This document shows, piece by piece, positions 1 through 14,099 of a stretch of DNA of 64,000 nucleotides; the stretch's first letter is position 1, and every line of letters starts with the position of its first letter. The notes beneath the pieces were generated by a model that saw nothing but the letters and a program-made list of their open reading frames with translations, was not told the DNA's origin and did not search any database. The stretch is from Pyrenula massariospora (lineage: Eukaryota; Ascomycota; Eurotiomycetes; Pyrenulales; Pyrenulaceae): contig JAGFMI010000017.1 of assembly GCA_021030905.1 (NCBI GenBank), positions 682,001-746,000 on the forward strand, in the 5' to 3' direction. A program made the translations under genes and the position numbers.

Positions 1-838
1 CAAAAACAAAATTAACCAACGCCCCCACCCCGACCGCCAGCCTCCTCCGCCGACTCCAAACCCCCTCCTCCCTCCCCACCCACCACAGACACCCCACCGG
101 CCAGAAGAACCCCATCGTCGCGCCCCACAGCAGATCATCCAGCGCGCCGCTCTCACCCTCCGCCACCTCCGCCGCGTTCGCTGCGGGGTCAGCCGAGGCC
201 GACGAGTCGAGCCACTCGTCCTCGAGGCGGCGGATGGAGGTGGGCGAGGGCATGGTGGCGGGGGTGTGGGTGTGGGAGAGGCGGGCGAGGAATTGGGCGC
301 GGAGGGAGGTTATGTCGGATGGGGTGAGGGTTGAGGGCGGGGAGAGGAGGCGGTCGAAGCCCAGGGGGCGAGAAGGGCGGGCGGGGGTTGAAGAAGGGGA
401 GGGGGCATTGTGTGTTGAGGGGGTGGGTTGGTGGGTGGTTGCAAGGGAGGCTTCGGCGGAGAGGTCGGTTGGGGGGAGGTTTATGTCGCCGATTGAGCAG
501 TGGATGTAGAGGGTTTGAGGGGCGGGGGTGGAGGGGATCGGGGAGGGGGAGGATGAGGAGGACGGGGTTGCTGTTGGTGGCGGTGGTGGAGGTGTGCGGA
601 GGGAAGAGGAGAGGGGGGATGTGTCGAGGAGGGCTTTGCCGGAGGAGATGAGGCGGAGGCGGCGGGATTGGAGATCTGGAGGGAGGTGAGTGCGGATGAG
701 CTGTTTGAGAGTTGCGGCATTGGAAAGGTGCGGGGTTGGGATCGTGAGAGGGAGGTCTGGAAGAGGAGCCGAGAAGCGGATTGTAAGGTGGACAGGTGGA
801 GGGGAGAGAGATGGTGGGATATGGTGAGATGTAGACAT
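1..838 (-). CDS. dsc3: DSC E3 ubiquitin ligase complex subunit 3 (N-terminal part; runs off the window)
   Basis: The reading frame is open without an intron from an ATG at 838 to base 1, giving about 279 residues with the C-terminus missing at the window edge. The N-terminal ~100 residues read as a ubiquitin-like fold (LTIRFSAPLPDLPLTIPTP, then QSRRLRLISSGKALLD). A Pro/Ser-rich linker follows. The end of the visible part has two hydrophobic segments around LLWGATMGFFWPVGCLWW and LAVGVGALVNFVF, as in the C-terminal DUF2407 domain. This order is typical of Dsc3, a membrane subunit of the Golgi/ER DSC ubiquitin ligase that in fission yeast and Aspergillus is needed for cleavage of SREBP in sterol and oxygen sensing. 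A longer open frame on the same strand (481-1011) is a shadow in another frame. Assignment is by recognised pattern, not by search. Confidence 0.82.
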   Translation of the reverse strand, partial: MSTSHHIPPSLSPPPVHLTIRFSAPLPDLPLTIPTPHLSNAATLKQLIRTHLPPDLQSRRLRLISSGKALLDTSPLSSSLRTPPPPPPTATPSSSSSPSPIPSTPAPQTLYIHCSIGDINLPPTDLSAEASLATTHQPTPSTHNAPSPSSTPARPSRPLGFDRLLSPPSTLTPSDITSLRAQFLARLSHTHTPATMPSPTSIRRLEDEWLDSSASADPAANAAEVAEGESGALDDLLWGATMGFFWPVGCLWWVGREEGVWSRRRRLAVGVGALVNFVF

Positions 839-3013
839 TCTGAAGGAGTCGTCAGGGGCAGTTGAATGGTTTGGGTTGCAGCATCTTCTGTGCCTAAAGA
901 TCCAATGTGCTGATTACGCCTAGCATTTGCGAAGTGTGTGCCTGTAGAATAATATTGGGCATAACAGCTGTGAAAGCTGAGGACCGCTCGGCGCAAGGCC
1001 GCGCTAAACACTCGATCTGCAGCGATAAGCTTTTCAGCCTCGCCCTACGACCTAAGCCTTGTGGCTTACAGGTCTCAAGTCTGGGATTAGAAGCACACGA
1101 TCCAAGAAAATTCCAGAATCAGTCATCAAATTGCAATAGAATATTCTACGTAGAACAGTCTGTTGGGTATAGTCTTATCAATTCATGACAAACTCGGCTG
1201 GACATATTTCAAGGCGGTTGTAGGGAAATATGTATTAGAATTAACTATAATTATATTCTGATGGATATCTTGTAGAAGTGCACTGTCTCTCCCAAGACTA
1301 TCATTCTTGAAAAGCACAGCTAGGAGATGGGGTCTACATTGCTCGCAGATGAACACAATCTGGCGAGCGAGTGTCTCAAAATTTGCTTAATTCGCAATGC
1401 GAGCGATGGGTCCTCCAAGATGTTTTGGAAAGTTCGGAAAAGTTGTCAAGCCAGTAGGCCTCGATGTGACTCAAAGGCTGAGAGGGGTCTGATAAGTGAT
1501 TGAGTCAGCGAGGTGTGCATCCACCGAATTCCACAGTATTTTTTGTAGCTTTATCACAATCAGACATCCAAAGAAGGCAAATTCAGCGCTCAACGGACAC
1601 CCGACTTACAAGGTTCAATGCAGGGCCTAGCGTGGAAACTGCGAATGTAGGAAAGGTTTCATCATGTGAAGAGATAATGGGGAAAGGAGAAGAGGTTGTT
1701 TGGCTCACCTACATAGTATTGAAGGGGTTGTGGGTCGAAAGGGAAAAAATACAAACCTAGCGAGTGTCAGTCAGTCAAGACTCAATCTGGAGGTCCGGCG
1801 CTAGCAGGATGCAAGGCTAGTACAGTCAGACAGAATATACTGGCAAGTAGCAGACCATCGGGAATGGATGGCCCGAATGTATCAGTCATGGTCGACTCAG
1901 AGGTGAAGAAGAAGTGGTAAGGATGTCATCTCGAAAAGCGGGATTGTGGGAGGCAGGGGGGGGCTTACCGCGAGGATGTGTGCGTAGTCGTTGGTCTGAG
2001 TGCTGTTCGAAGTGGTCACGAAGAGCGTAGGGTGTGAAGATGAAGCTCATATATCATCAGTCGCTGGTTGGAGGGCAGGTATTTGAGCTGTCCGACGAGG
2101 AAAATTATGTGCCTCTGAGGGCTGATATTCTTACACCGGCACAGCTCGTCGGCCTAGCCGGTTGGGGGCTAGTCGTGCCTCAATGTGTAGCCGGGACTGG
2201 AAAATACGCGGGCCAGCGCAGTCGGAGCCATGTTGGCCCTCACGGCCCTGATCGTCGCTCTCCAGCGTGAGATGATTACCTTGACTGATCGGTCGGCTTC
2301 GCATCCCTCCACCACTGCAGGCGATCGCGATTATCTATGGGAGTCAACCACGTCGCCAGCCAGACATCGACTTCCCGACACTGCGATGGCGATGACTGCT
2401 CTGTAGACGAACCTTCGTTCTGTGGGCAGCTGTCTTTTGCGCGAAAATCATTCGCCTTGGCGTTACGTCCCGACTCCGACTCACCAACCTTCCCTACCCA
2501 CGCCCGACACTGACCTGTCCTCCGCCACAGCCTCGACTTCGTGGAAAGTGGACTTGAACAATCTCTACTGCTTTGGATACGTGGATCATCGACTTAATTG
2601 CATTTGAACATTTCTATTTACATCGCCTTTCGCTGGTCAGAATCGGCTCTCCCGCTCGACGTTAGTGCTTTCGCAACGCCGATCCTCCGCAGAATACCGC
2701 GATCTTGTCATTCGAGTGACACGACTCTTCCGTCTTCCTACCTTCCCTCTCTTCACCTCGACGCCTTTTTCAATAACCCGATCCTTTTGCGCTCGCGACA
2801 TTCGCGTGTGAATGCGGATAACACAGTGCCCCATTGCCTGACCAAGGCACACTGGCCGGGTCCCCAGCCTCGTCCGAGCTTCGATTACTCTTCAATTTCC
2901 TTTCAGTAAAGCGTGTTTAGGAATACAGGTCGCCTACAAGTTGGTTTCAGAGGGACAAAGTCGAGTTTGTGGAGACCGAAGGACACCCGCAAAAACACCG
3001 CGAAAAAAGCGCA
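839..3013. other. Divergent intergenic region between dsc3 and ptaB
   Basis: About 2.2 kb separate two divergent genes. I see no conserved coding pattern. The short open frames here have poor composition and no recognisable motif. The last ~600 bases before 3014 are C/T-rich, as in a long fungal 5' leader, and a CTTTCAG at about 2903-2909 could be a 3' splice site of a leader intron, but I cannot fix a donor. Confidence 0.5.
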
Positions 3014-5193
3014 ATGATGATGACCCAACAGTTTCCAGGTCACCAGCTGGGCATGGCTCATCCCAATATTCCTCAAGGTCACCCAATGCCTCATCATCCG
3101 GGTGCTCCCCACATGGGGGGCCAAGCCCCGGGAATGGGAATGGTGCCTGGTATGCATCCTGGAGTGTCAGGCCCGCAAGTTAGCCAGGGACAACCAATGG
3201 TAACTGGCTTGCCACCTGGCGCCGGTACGCCTGCTCCAGGCCCTATGCCAAATGCACATGCAATGTCACATCTTGGTCCTGGCCAACAGCAGATGTTCCA
3301 ACAACAACATCCGCAAATGAATTTTGCAAACCCTCATATGATTCAACAGCATCAACAAGCGCAGATATTGCGTCAGAGGATGATGCAGCAACAGGCTCAA
3401 GGCCAACAACCAGGCGGTATACCCGGAGTGCTGCCCAATGGGCAGACCCTCACCCCGCAACAGATCCAAGCTATGCAGGCTCGAGCTGGCATGCAAAATC
3501 AAATGAATTTCCACATGCAGCAACAACTCCAAGGTCACCCTGGCCAAATGGGTCAACAGCATCCGCAAAATATGCATCCACACCAGCAACACCTGATTCA
3601 ACAGAATCAGGCGAACCACGCTGCGATACAAGAACAGAGACATCCCCAGCAAATGATGCGTATGCCGACAGGCCAAACTCCCACGACTCAACCACCACAA
3701 CCACAACCAACTCCTACACCTCAAGTGACCCAAGCTCCTCCACAGCCGTCCCAGCCTCCGCAATCACAGCCGACGCCACCTCAACAGCAACCGCAACCTC
3801 ATACCCCTCAGCAACAGCCTCAGCAACCTCAACAAACGCCACAAGCACAGCAACAGCAGCCACAGCAGGGTCAGCAAAATAACCAAGCGTCACAGCAAAC
3901 TAATCAGCAAAGGGTGGAGCAGGCCAAGCAAAATGCCGCCTTCCTACAGCAACAGCAGCGAGCCCTCAATTCGATGAATTCGATGGGTATGAAAGGAAAC
4001 CAAATCTTGGTTTTGAATTCTTTCTTTGATTGGTTGAGCAATGTGGAAACACAAAACGCAAATGATATAGAATTTTGGCAAAAATTTGTCGGAAACTTCT
4101 TCTCAGAGACCGGAGTTCTGCGGCAGCAAATATGGGAATCGTCTTCAGGGAATGACAAGACGTATCGTATCGCTTATGCAGTATTACCACGTTACTACCT
4201 AAATCACTTTACAAGCGGTGTCACCAAAATCACGATCCAGATGGACCAGCCGCGAGAGAATGAGCTGACCACGGGGGGACATTTGGTATTCAGCAATCGG
4301 TGCCAAGTCACGTACTGGTTTAGAAACGATACACACCTTGTTACACAGGGAGGTATAAGAGCAAATATTGATGTCCAGGGCAAGATTGAAACACTCGAAA
4401 TTACGGTTTCGAAGCATGCGGAGTATATTCCGCGGGCTATAGCACAACATATTATGGATTCCCCTAAAACACAGACGAGCCCAGAGATCAATAAGAAGAA
4501 AAAGGCTGCGCAAAAACCTATCCCCATAGTGCCGAACAGCGCATCGCTGCCAACATCGTTAGTCAACGACTGGGGCGTGACAGCACCAGTTATGCAATTT
4601 CTTGAGGTATGAGTACTTTGTCGATGCATGCATCAAAATGCTGACAGCCAATATAGCTCGCCGAGACGACTAGTATTATGGGACCACTTCTCAACCACTC
4701 GCTGCAGCATCCCCAACTTACCCCCGAACAAGCGCTTGCGAGTTATGTTGAGCAGCTGAACAGTATCGCGTCTCAACAGGACCAGAGACTACAGAGCGTA
4801 CAGCAAGGAACCCTTAACGCACCAAACATGCCGCAACGAACGCCAGGCCTGCAAGGTCCCAATCAATTCGCATCGCCCGCGATGCAACACCTCGGCCTCC
4901 CAAATGCGGGCTCCCCCCATATCGGCGGGCCGGTCCACACTCCCTCCCCTGCCCAAACGCACTTGGCTGGTCCAGTAGCCATGGTCCACCAGCAAAGTCA
5001 GCAGGGGAGCAACATGAGTGGTAGTCAGGGCACCAGCGCGAATACCAGCCCAAACCAGACTAACAAGAGGCGGAGACCGAGCGGCGCCGTCAAGCAAGAG
5101 GGTGAAGAAACTGGTGGGGACATTAATGGCATTGCCAATCCAAAGGTGAAACAAAGTCCACGCGTTGGCAAGCGCCAGAAGCCAGGACCATGA
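3014..5193 (+). CDS. ptaB: LIM-domain-binding transcriptional cofactor, PtaB/Mfg1/Adn1 type
   Basis: There are two exons, 3014-4606 and 4657-5193, split by a 50-nt phase-0 intron (GTATGA...CTGAC...ATAG), giving about 709 residues. ATG 3014 (MMMTQQFPGH) is taken as the start because the open frame upstream has only a non-ATG codon. Residues ~1-320 are Gln/Pro/His/Met-rich with long poly-Q stretches. Residues ~330-485 form the LIM-binding/dimerisation domain (NQILVLNSFFDWLSNV, IEFWQKFVGNFFSETGVLRQ, YAVLPRYYLNHF, YTWFRND-like YWFRND). Exon 2 gives a polar tail with basic clusters (NKRRRP, GKRQKPGP) that may act as nuclear signals. In Aspergillus, PtaB works with the LisH protein SomA (Flo8 homologue) downstream of PKA to control adhesion, conidiation and virulence; yeast relatives form Flo8-Mss11-Mfg1. 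The role here is by homology. Confidence 0.9.
4607..4656 (+). other. Intron of ptaB
   Basis: GTATGA donor, CTGAC branch-like sequence and ATATAG acceptor; 50 nt, phase 0. Removing it joins the LIM-binding exon to the C-terminal exon, which otherwise reads as two separate open frames. Confidence 0.85.
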
Positions 5194-7024
5194 CCACCGT
5201 CCAGCTTGAAAGCAGTGCGTCCAGTCAACCAGATGCATCTTCGGCGTCGTATCTTGCTTTATTGATGTTGTTCACGGTTACATGCTTGTCGTCAAAAATC
5301 TTCTTTTATTTTGCAAGGGCCATATACCACCCGGCTATATTTCAGCGTGGCGTTTTCTCCGATCAAAGTGCGGACTGTGATCCGTACGTTGCATACTATA
5401 TTGATTGTTTATAACTCCCTCTTTGGAGTTGATTCTGGGGTTTTCTGCGCGCCGTACGACGCATATTCTGAGACAAATGACACGGGTGGCTTTCTACTTT
5501 TTCAAATATGGGAGCTTTTAGGGTTTTCAAGACGGCGAAAGTTATTTTCTGATTAATATTGGGTGTGTATCATATTGCTGTGGAAGCGTTTATTCTTCCA
5601 ATCTAGACCAGTCCTACGTCGCTAGTCGTTGCGTGATGAGCTATCTGCAGAGAGATACAAGGTCCATGGTTCTGAAAAGAGTTTCTGTCTAGACGAGATC
5701 GTTGATAGGGCCAAAAGCGACACTACAATTCTTTCTGATTCAATACTTCTCTTCTCTCCCAAGTCTGATTCAAAGCTCCACCGTCTTCTCCTCCAGTTCT
5801 ATAGCGTTGTGGACACTCCCAGAGATCAAGGCTTCTGAAGCTGTACCACTTGCCGCAGTTCCTTGCCCTTCGACCCTCATAACGCGTAACACATCCCCAG
5901 ACTCCCTGCACTACTTCTTAAAATCATCTACGCCTGTTCCTCATGATACACACCTCACAGCCTTGACCATGTTCCTAAGCACACCGTTCTACGCTGATTG
6001 ATTATTTATTCCAAGTTAACATCCTCTCCAGCCTCTATCCCCCTTCATCGTGACAGCCCACCTAGGTTCACGTACCCTGCATTCCTGAATGTACAGTATT
6101 GTACATCATAGAGAAGCAAAGCTTGAGAAGACCAATCTTCCCTCGGTCAATGAGCGGCTTTTATCCGTACACAGAATGGCCAGATCATCTCAAATATATT
6201 TTTCTAATTGAACGTTTATGTTGTGAGTGTCGTTCTGTTGATGCGAAAGAGCAAGAATCTCAATTTTTTTGTAAATTCTTGACAGCTATTTAGCATTGGC
6301 CGCTTCTTCTACTACTTTCACAACCAAAGAAAGCTTTATGGTATCTGGTCTCTGCTTCAGTATAGACCAAGATTATTTCGAAGCCATGGCAATTCGTCTG
6401 CTCAATATTTACGTATGGATTCTGGAATTTCTCTCGTACTCTAAGTCGATAAATGAAGTCTCTGACTATGTGTGAGCATATTTAGCATCACAGAGAAGAG
6501 GACGTATTTTGCATAGTAAAACGAGTTCCAGATCGTCGGCGTCTCAACTTTCTCTTCGACCTTTCTGATTTGTAGTGTCAGGTCACTGATTTCGCTCGTG
6601 GTGATGCTCGCTGCAATGACAATCCTAGCAACACTGCAAGCGCGCCTTAGAGCAGCCTTGCTTTGCATCACATATGGAACGTGTTTATCCCGGGCAGAGA
6701 TCGGAGGATGAAGGAGAATCGCGAGTAGAGACTTGTCTAATATCAAGGTCGCATACAGAACGTGGGTAAATAGTTGATCTGCTGTTTATCCTTCTATTCC
6801 TGGGAACAGGGAATAGGGACTGACGGTAAGGCAAGATGATCGAAGGATACATAACAACTTGCGCAAGGCGTTAAAATTTGCGGGATCTGTATACGGATCA
6901 GGAGTCAGCTTACGGCTTGTCTGTCATCCATCCTTCCGATGTACCGTCATAACGAGAAAGCCACCAAAACGACAGGTACGCTCCCATCTCTACTCTCCCA
7001 TCCGACCCATCCACACAGCCAACT
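5194..7024. other. Convergent intergenic region, ptaB / F-box gene
   Basis: About 1.8 kb between two 3' ends. The first few hundred bases are T-rich and probably 3' UTR of ptaB. I see no coding or RNA signal in the rest. Confidence 0.5.
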
Positions 7025-7627
7025 CTAACATCCATCCCCACCCACCACCGCCTCATGCAATGCTTCCCTCCCCACCTCACCATCCAACCTCTCCCCCGCC
7101 CTCTTCACCTCACCACCACCCCTCCCCGCCCGACACCCCCCACAAATCCTCCTCTCCCCCCTCCCCAACCCCACCCCCCCAAACTCCCCCACGCCCTTCC
7201 TCACCAAACACCTCCCATAGCACACCAACCCACTCCCCACCGCTTCCCACAGCCACGCCTCCTCACCGCACCCGCACGCGCGCCACGCCCTCTGCTCCTC
7301 CGCGAGGAGCCCCGCGATGTGCGCTGTGCGGGCGCGGAGCAGTGTGAGTGGGGGGAGGAGGTGGTGGGCGTAGAGGGGGTGGGTGAGGCGGAGGGAGGGG
7401 AGGGAGGGGTAGGGGAGGGCGGTTAGGATGAGGGCGTGGAGTTCGGGGGGGAGGGTGAGGAGGGGGGATGAAGTGGGAGGGGGTTGTTGTGGTGGTGGTG
7501 GTGGTGGTGGTGGATCGGAAGGTTGTTGGGGAGGGGTTGAGGGAGAGAGGGTGATGACGCGGGGGATGGGTTTGGTTGGCGGTAAGGTGCTGGGAGTGGT
7601 TGTGGAGATTGTGAGGGTGGATGACAT
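7025..7627 (-). CDS. Probable F-box-like domain protein
   Basis: The open frame gives 200 residues from the ATG at 7627, chosen because its context (ACAAACA-ATG) is a good fungal start and the frame upstream lacks protein character. The first ~65 residues are Ser/Thr/Pro-rich with a poly-Pro run. Then comes LLTLPPELHALILTALPYP followed by LRLTHPLYAHHLLPP, a pattern typical of an F-box helix pair (LPxELxxxIlxxLpyxsLxxLrlthp). A Cys-rich stretch (ACGCGEEAWLWEAV, RICGGCRAG) follows. F-box proteins recruit substrates to SCF ubiquitin ligases. No substrate-binding repeat is visible, so the target is unknown. The DNA is extremely C-rich on this strand, which creates overlapping open frames in all phases; these are shadows. 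The 3' end could include an unrecognised intron. Confidence 0.55.
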   Translation of the reverse strand: MSSTLTISTTTPSTLPPTKPIPRVITLSPSTPPQQPSDPPPPPPPPQQPPPTSSPLLTLPPELHALILTALPYPSLPSLRLTHPLYAHHLLPPLTLLRARTAHIAGLLAEEQRAWRACGCGEEAWLWEAVGSGLVCYGRCLVRKGVGEFGGVGLGRGERRICGGCRAGRGGGEVKRAGERLDGEVGREALHEAVVGGDGC

Positions 7628-10029
7628 TGTTTGTTGCTTGGCGGATTGTCGAGGGGGAGAGACCGGTGAGTAGATAAACCAGGGTTTTTGATGGAGTGGA
7701 AGATTTTTATACAGACGGGAGGAGTCGTTGGATGGATACCGACGACGAGGAAGATAGAGGTAGCAAGGAAATTGAATCAAACAATTCAACTAACTTAACG
7801 ACTTTCCTACCTTTAAACCTCCAACACCTTCCCACCGTCCAAGAGCAAAGGGGCGAAATAAAATCCCCCCCTCTTCATATCAGAGCCTCAAAAAACTCAT
7901 CAACTCCTACAAACAACAACAGCCACATCGTTCATCGCGTCAACGCCGCCCAGAACCATCCACTGCCCCCTTTCGCCTAGGCCCACCATGCGATCCCAGA
8001 TCGAGTAGACGGACAGATGGGCTGATGAGCTTATCTGGCAGATCTCCATCCTTCCGCCCCGCACTGACCGTTCGCCTGTTTGGGTCTTCCTCTGCAGCCT
8101 GAAAACGAAAAGTACAATGCTCAACTATCCAAATGCGGCGCCGAACGCCTGATGGACTCTCGGTGGATAGTGATCGTAACACGAACCATTCCAGCGCATT
8201 TCTTCGGGTTTGAAAACGTATCTTACCTTCCAGTCCCTACCTATCCAAGACAGAGCCACGGTTCAGGCTCAGCTGTCCCCGGCCCCCAGAACCGTGGATT
8301 TAGAAGAGCCACGATCGCATGGCGGGACCGCCCGCTCAACTATCTAGAACCACATCGACCGATAGTGCATCGCGTGCGTTCCTAGGCATATGAAGTCTCC
8401 GGGGCAACTTTCAAGTATGTAAACAGTATTCTGTGCATCGCGTGAAAGCTGGTAGTCACAGGCTGTGAAGAAGAGGTCATGTCCCATTTCGGTTTAGCCT
8501 CTGATGCAAACATAAGCCGCGGTTTGACACAAATTTCTCCCAAGACAAGCAGCATTCTTTCATCGATAGCCTGCGTGAGTACCAAGACCCAAGGTATCAT
8601 CGCGACTCTGATCCCTCGACGTTATTGATGCTGAGGAAGTTTAAGCGCTACCTGAACTGCGCTTAGTGTCTTTACCGTCCAGCTCTTGAGTCATGGGTGG
8701 GGGGAATCCTCTTGATCGAACATTGACCAGTACCTGGCTTGCTTTCGTACGATGATCTCACTAGAGTCAAGTGGCAACTCCCTGGATTGTGACGATCTTT
8801 TGTCCGCATGGAAGCGAGCCACCTTCGAGTAAAATCATGCGAGGAGAAATGGATGTTAAATTGCTCCTCAATGGACCTGTTCAGATTCTAGGTAGGAAAT
8901 TGTCGTGACTGAGCCTGAATGCAACATCGTTTCTGCGACCGATGCCTCGTGTACTTCTTCGTTCTATCTTCTCAGAAGTAATAGCACATCTGATCCTCTG
9001 GTCCCTGAGCGCATTTCCTTGCATCTTACCCGCCTTAATCGACCGATCCACGGTACACATAGCATCGTATCACAGTCTGCACGAATTGCTAACTTAACTA
9101 AAGAGACAGATCTTCTAAGAAATCGACGTTATCCTGAGCGCATGGCCCGTTCCGCTGTTCCAGGTCATTGTACCACCAAAAACCTGCTGCAGTTTTCCGG
9201 CTCGGTTCGCTGCGCTTCGGGCGTTCTTCAGGCTCGTTCTTCGCTTCTCGGGAAAGCATTGAGATACCCACGGGATGCTCTCGTCACACTGGGACACTGA
9301 GGTCGATAAATCAAGCTTTGAAAGAGATCGATGCCAGCCGTTTCCGTCCCTAACGTCAGAATATCAAGTTTGTCAGCCACACAGTCCCGAACAGATCCCG
9401 ACTAGTCATTAGCCGTGCGCTCTTCAAGCCGATGAAAAGCTGTTACCTTGTGACTGAACCAGAGGTATGCTTGAAACCATCGTCCAAATTTTTTAGATTG
9501 GTGTCTCTTAAATCTCCAAACCTGTGTGATCAGATAGCTCCTCAGACCGTCATCATGCCGAGACTCTACCTGAGGGATCTTGTGTTGATCTCTGTGAAAT
9601 TATTCGAAGATGCTTGAAGCCGAAATGAATCCTGCCTTCGCTTAAGACATCCAGATAAGAATGCGGACGTGGCTCGCGACAGTTCCTCCCAAGTTTAAGT
9701 GCTCGGCCCACCCCCTATAGTGGGCTCCGGTATTCTTTACCATGGGATCCTGCATATCTATTGGTCTCCGTGCTTGATTTCGGGAGTCAAGTGAGAAGGA
9801 CTCTGATCGGTAACACGTTTGACAGATTCTAGAACCGGGACCCGCATGAAACTATCCCTCAAGTCTTGCTTAGAACTAATTGGCAAAAAGAAAGATGAGC
9901 GCATACAAAGTGGCTGTTGTCGATGTAAGGGGCTCTATAAAGCCTGTCGCTGACACATCTCCTAGACAATCATATTAGCCTCTACAATATCCAGGCATAC
10001 TATCATTATTCCGTTCGTCACGAGTCACT
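7628..10029. other. Divergent intergenic region, about 2.4 kb
   Basis: I see no conserved gene. Short open frames at 8080-8385 and 8905-9300 lack recognisable motifs or consistent composition, and the latter begins at a non-ATG codon. The right-hand end holds the promoter of the HsbA-like gene, including a TATAAA. Confidence 0.45.
9936..9941 (+). promoter_or_regulatory. TATA box of the HsbA-like gene
   Basis: TATAAA lies 94 bases before the ATG at 10030, a usual distance for fungal secreted-protein genes with strong regulated promoters. Inferred from motif and position only. Confidence 0.45.
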
Positions 10030-11080
10030 ATGCTTTCTCTCTCTCTGTTCTTTCCATCTCTCCTTCTCTTGGCTCCAACACAAGCCGAAACAATCGACGG
10101 CTTGTCTGTCGTGCAGGCCGTCAATGATCTCACCAGCGCCTCCGTGAACCTCGTTCCCATCGTTGAAAGCGTTAGTTCGAATAACACTTACTATGTTGTC
10201 CCTGTACGTTAACGCCTCTGCACCCATAGCTTTATCTATCTTAAGAACATCACAACTCTATTAACGAAGCACCATCACCTATGTAGGAAATCCTAGCCGG
10301 CTTCTCCAGCATAATCGAACGTGCCTTGGAAGAGGCTAACGAACTTGGTAGCGGCGTCAACATCCCCACACCAAGCCTTCCCCCTGCCGCATCGAGTTCC
10401 GCCACCGCTGCCGCATCGAGCTCTACCACTTCTGCTGCTTGGAGCTCCTCCACCTCTGCTGCCTGGAGCTCCACCTCCATCATTAGCAGTTCTTCCGATA
10501 CAGAAACGGATAGCTCTGGTTATCCAGGCTCCACGTCTTTCTCCAATCCTTCTGATACTTCTAGCTCCTTTGATTCCTCCGCCACTGGTATCGATTCCTC
10601 CAGCACCGACATACCCACGGATTCATTCTTCGATAGCGACACCCTGCCCACCAAGACCTTCGCCCTTAGTCCCCGCCAAGCCACGAGCTCTCCTAACCCC
10701 TTGACCGATGAGGCTCTCGAATATGAAATTTGTCAGACCTTCCGCCAGTTCGTTGTCATCCACCAACAAGTTTTGGCGCTACTCAACGGGCAATATGGGA
10801 TTATTTCCCAGACGCCCTATACTAGACTAGTGGCGGAGACTCTAAGCGACTTGGAGAGCGCCCTTGATGTGAGTTCTCCTCGTTTCCTACCGCCTTCCTC
10901 TCCCTTATCTCCAGCTTCTCTCCTCTGTTATGCTCTAGAACGGATAGAATAGCGCTAATAAGGATACAGAGTCTAGCTTATGGGATCATCGATATTGTCC
11001 CTGCGTGCGCGAAGACGGCAACGAATGACAAGGATAGCCTAGATCTAACGCTGAGCACGTCAGTGGTTACGTACAGCTAA
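10030..11080 (+). CDS. Secreted HsbA-like protein with a Ser-rich insert
   Basis: There are three exons, 10030-10203, 10287-10868 and 10970-11080, with phase-0 introns (GTACGT...TGTAG; GTGAGT...TACAG), giving about 288 residues. The N-terminus is a clear signal peptide (MLSLSLFFPSLLLLAPTQA). The mature protein starts with an amphipathic helical part (VQAVNDLTSASVNLVPIVES ... IERALEEANELG), continues as a ~100-residue Ser/Thr/Ala-rich tract, and returns to helices (LTDEALEYEICQTFRQFVV, TPYTRLVAETLSDLESALD, LAYGIIDIVPACAKT). Helices with paired hydrophobic positions resemble the HsbA/cell-wall galactomannoprotein family, whose founding member coats hydrophobic surfaces and recruits lytic enzymes. 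Family assignment is tentative; secretion is well supported. There is no C-terminal GPI signal. Confidence 0.6.
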
Positions 11081-11945
11081 TAAGCTTACAGTTCGCAATA
11101 CTGCTCCGCCGCTGTATGCCGTGAGGGACTGTTATTCTCGTTTTTTTGTTTTTTATAATTTTGCCGAGTGGATGTCAATCTGGTGAGCACAAGGAACATC
11201 GTCCTGATAGGGCTCGCTCTCTTCTTGAACTTTCGGATTTTGAGGTCTGGGTTCCATGTCACTCGTTTGTTCTGCTTTGAGTCTGGACAGAACCCTATGC
11301 TTTAGGCCTCAAGCCAAATATGAGTAACTTGGTTTGTTGTATTAATCGTGCAAAATCAGTTCGGAGAGAATGGTCGGTTATTAACAGCTTCAATGCATCT
11401 TAACATCGCATTCATCAATTCGAATATATTACTTAGCCACAGAGTTACTTGCTGGTTGTGAAGGGAATGAGACTGGTCAGCATAGACTTAGCTTTATAAC
11501 AAAAACTTTAGCGCATTATGAGAGACTGTGACCTCTATTGACGAAGCCGTAAAGTCTCCCAAGGAACTTGAAGAGCGTAGGGCTCCAGCATCTCAATCTT
11601 GTATAGAATTTTACTAACATGTCCTATATGATTCAACGAATAAGTCTTTGGAGTCCTGGTATGATAATACTGCGGTCCAGGACGTAGGTTTCTTTCCATT
11701 CATAAGCTCGCTGGCTTTCCCTTGTTTGAAGCCTCCGCTGAAGATCCACACCTGCCAAGCAATTTTTCAACTTAGAGCAGAATGGAATCCCATATTCTAA
11801 AAATTTAAACGCGTTCCTATCGCTCTCCATTCTGTCCCTCTAGGATTCTTCTCCTCTCCAAGATTCCATCTCTGATCAATACACTACGTCCGGGCTTTAC
11901 CACTCCCATTCCCGCATTGGTGCTTGAACGTCCCCCTCGGCCAGC
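11081..11945. other. Intergenic region before rvb1
   Basis: This holds the 3' flank of the secreted-protein gene and the promoter of rvb1. The last ~100 bases are C/T-rich, as in a fungal leader. I see no gene. Confidence 0.5.
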
Positions 11946-13615
<1,670 letters not shown>

Positions 13616-14083
13616 CGGGTGGTGTTTGTTGTTGTTTTTGAGGCGTCGATTAAGATTAGATGGGGTGTTTTGTTGGTCTTGCGGTTTGCATGGCGTTGGG
13701 GAAGGAACTGAACGGAAGGGAAGGGAGGGGAGGGGAGTGGAGTGGAACAAGTCGCAGAAAAAAGGAACGAGAAATTTTTCTTAATCATTGGTCCATTTCT
13801 CAATCAATCAACAAACAGGACCTTGCCAGCCGCCAAGGAGGCTCGGGTAGGTCAATAGATCGGCGTCGAAACCAAGAGCCTTCATCATCCATCCAAGCCC
13901 TATGCTCTTTGTGACAGGTGCATTCATGTATGTGTACTATACATACATACATACTAGAACAGAACAGCACACAACAGAACAGTCACGCTTTCATCCGTTT
14001 ATCCACCCGTCCCTCCATCTGACAGCTAGAATCGGGCCCCCTTTCCCCTTCCATACCTCGCGTTTCCCCCAACATAGATCTCC

Positions 14084-14099
14084 GGGGGGGGGGGGGGGG
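14084..14099. repeat. Poly-G homopolymer, 16 bases
   Basis: Sixteen consecutive G residues in the convergent 3' region between rvb1 and the TBL1-like gene. The length may be unreliable, as homopolymers are common assembly errors. Confidence 0.85.

Noticed and set aside
481-1011. 176-codon minus-strand frame
   Set aside because: Different phase from dsc3; the dsc3 frame shows family motifs and continues to the window edge.
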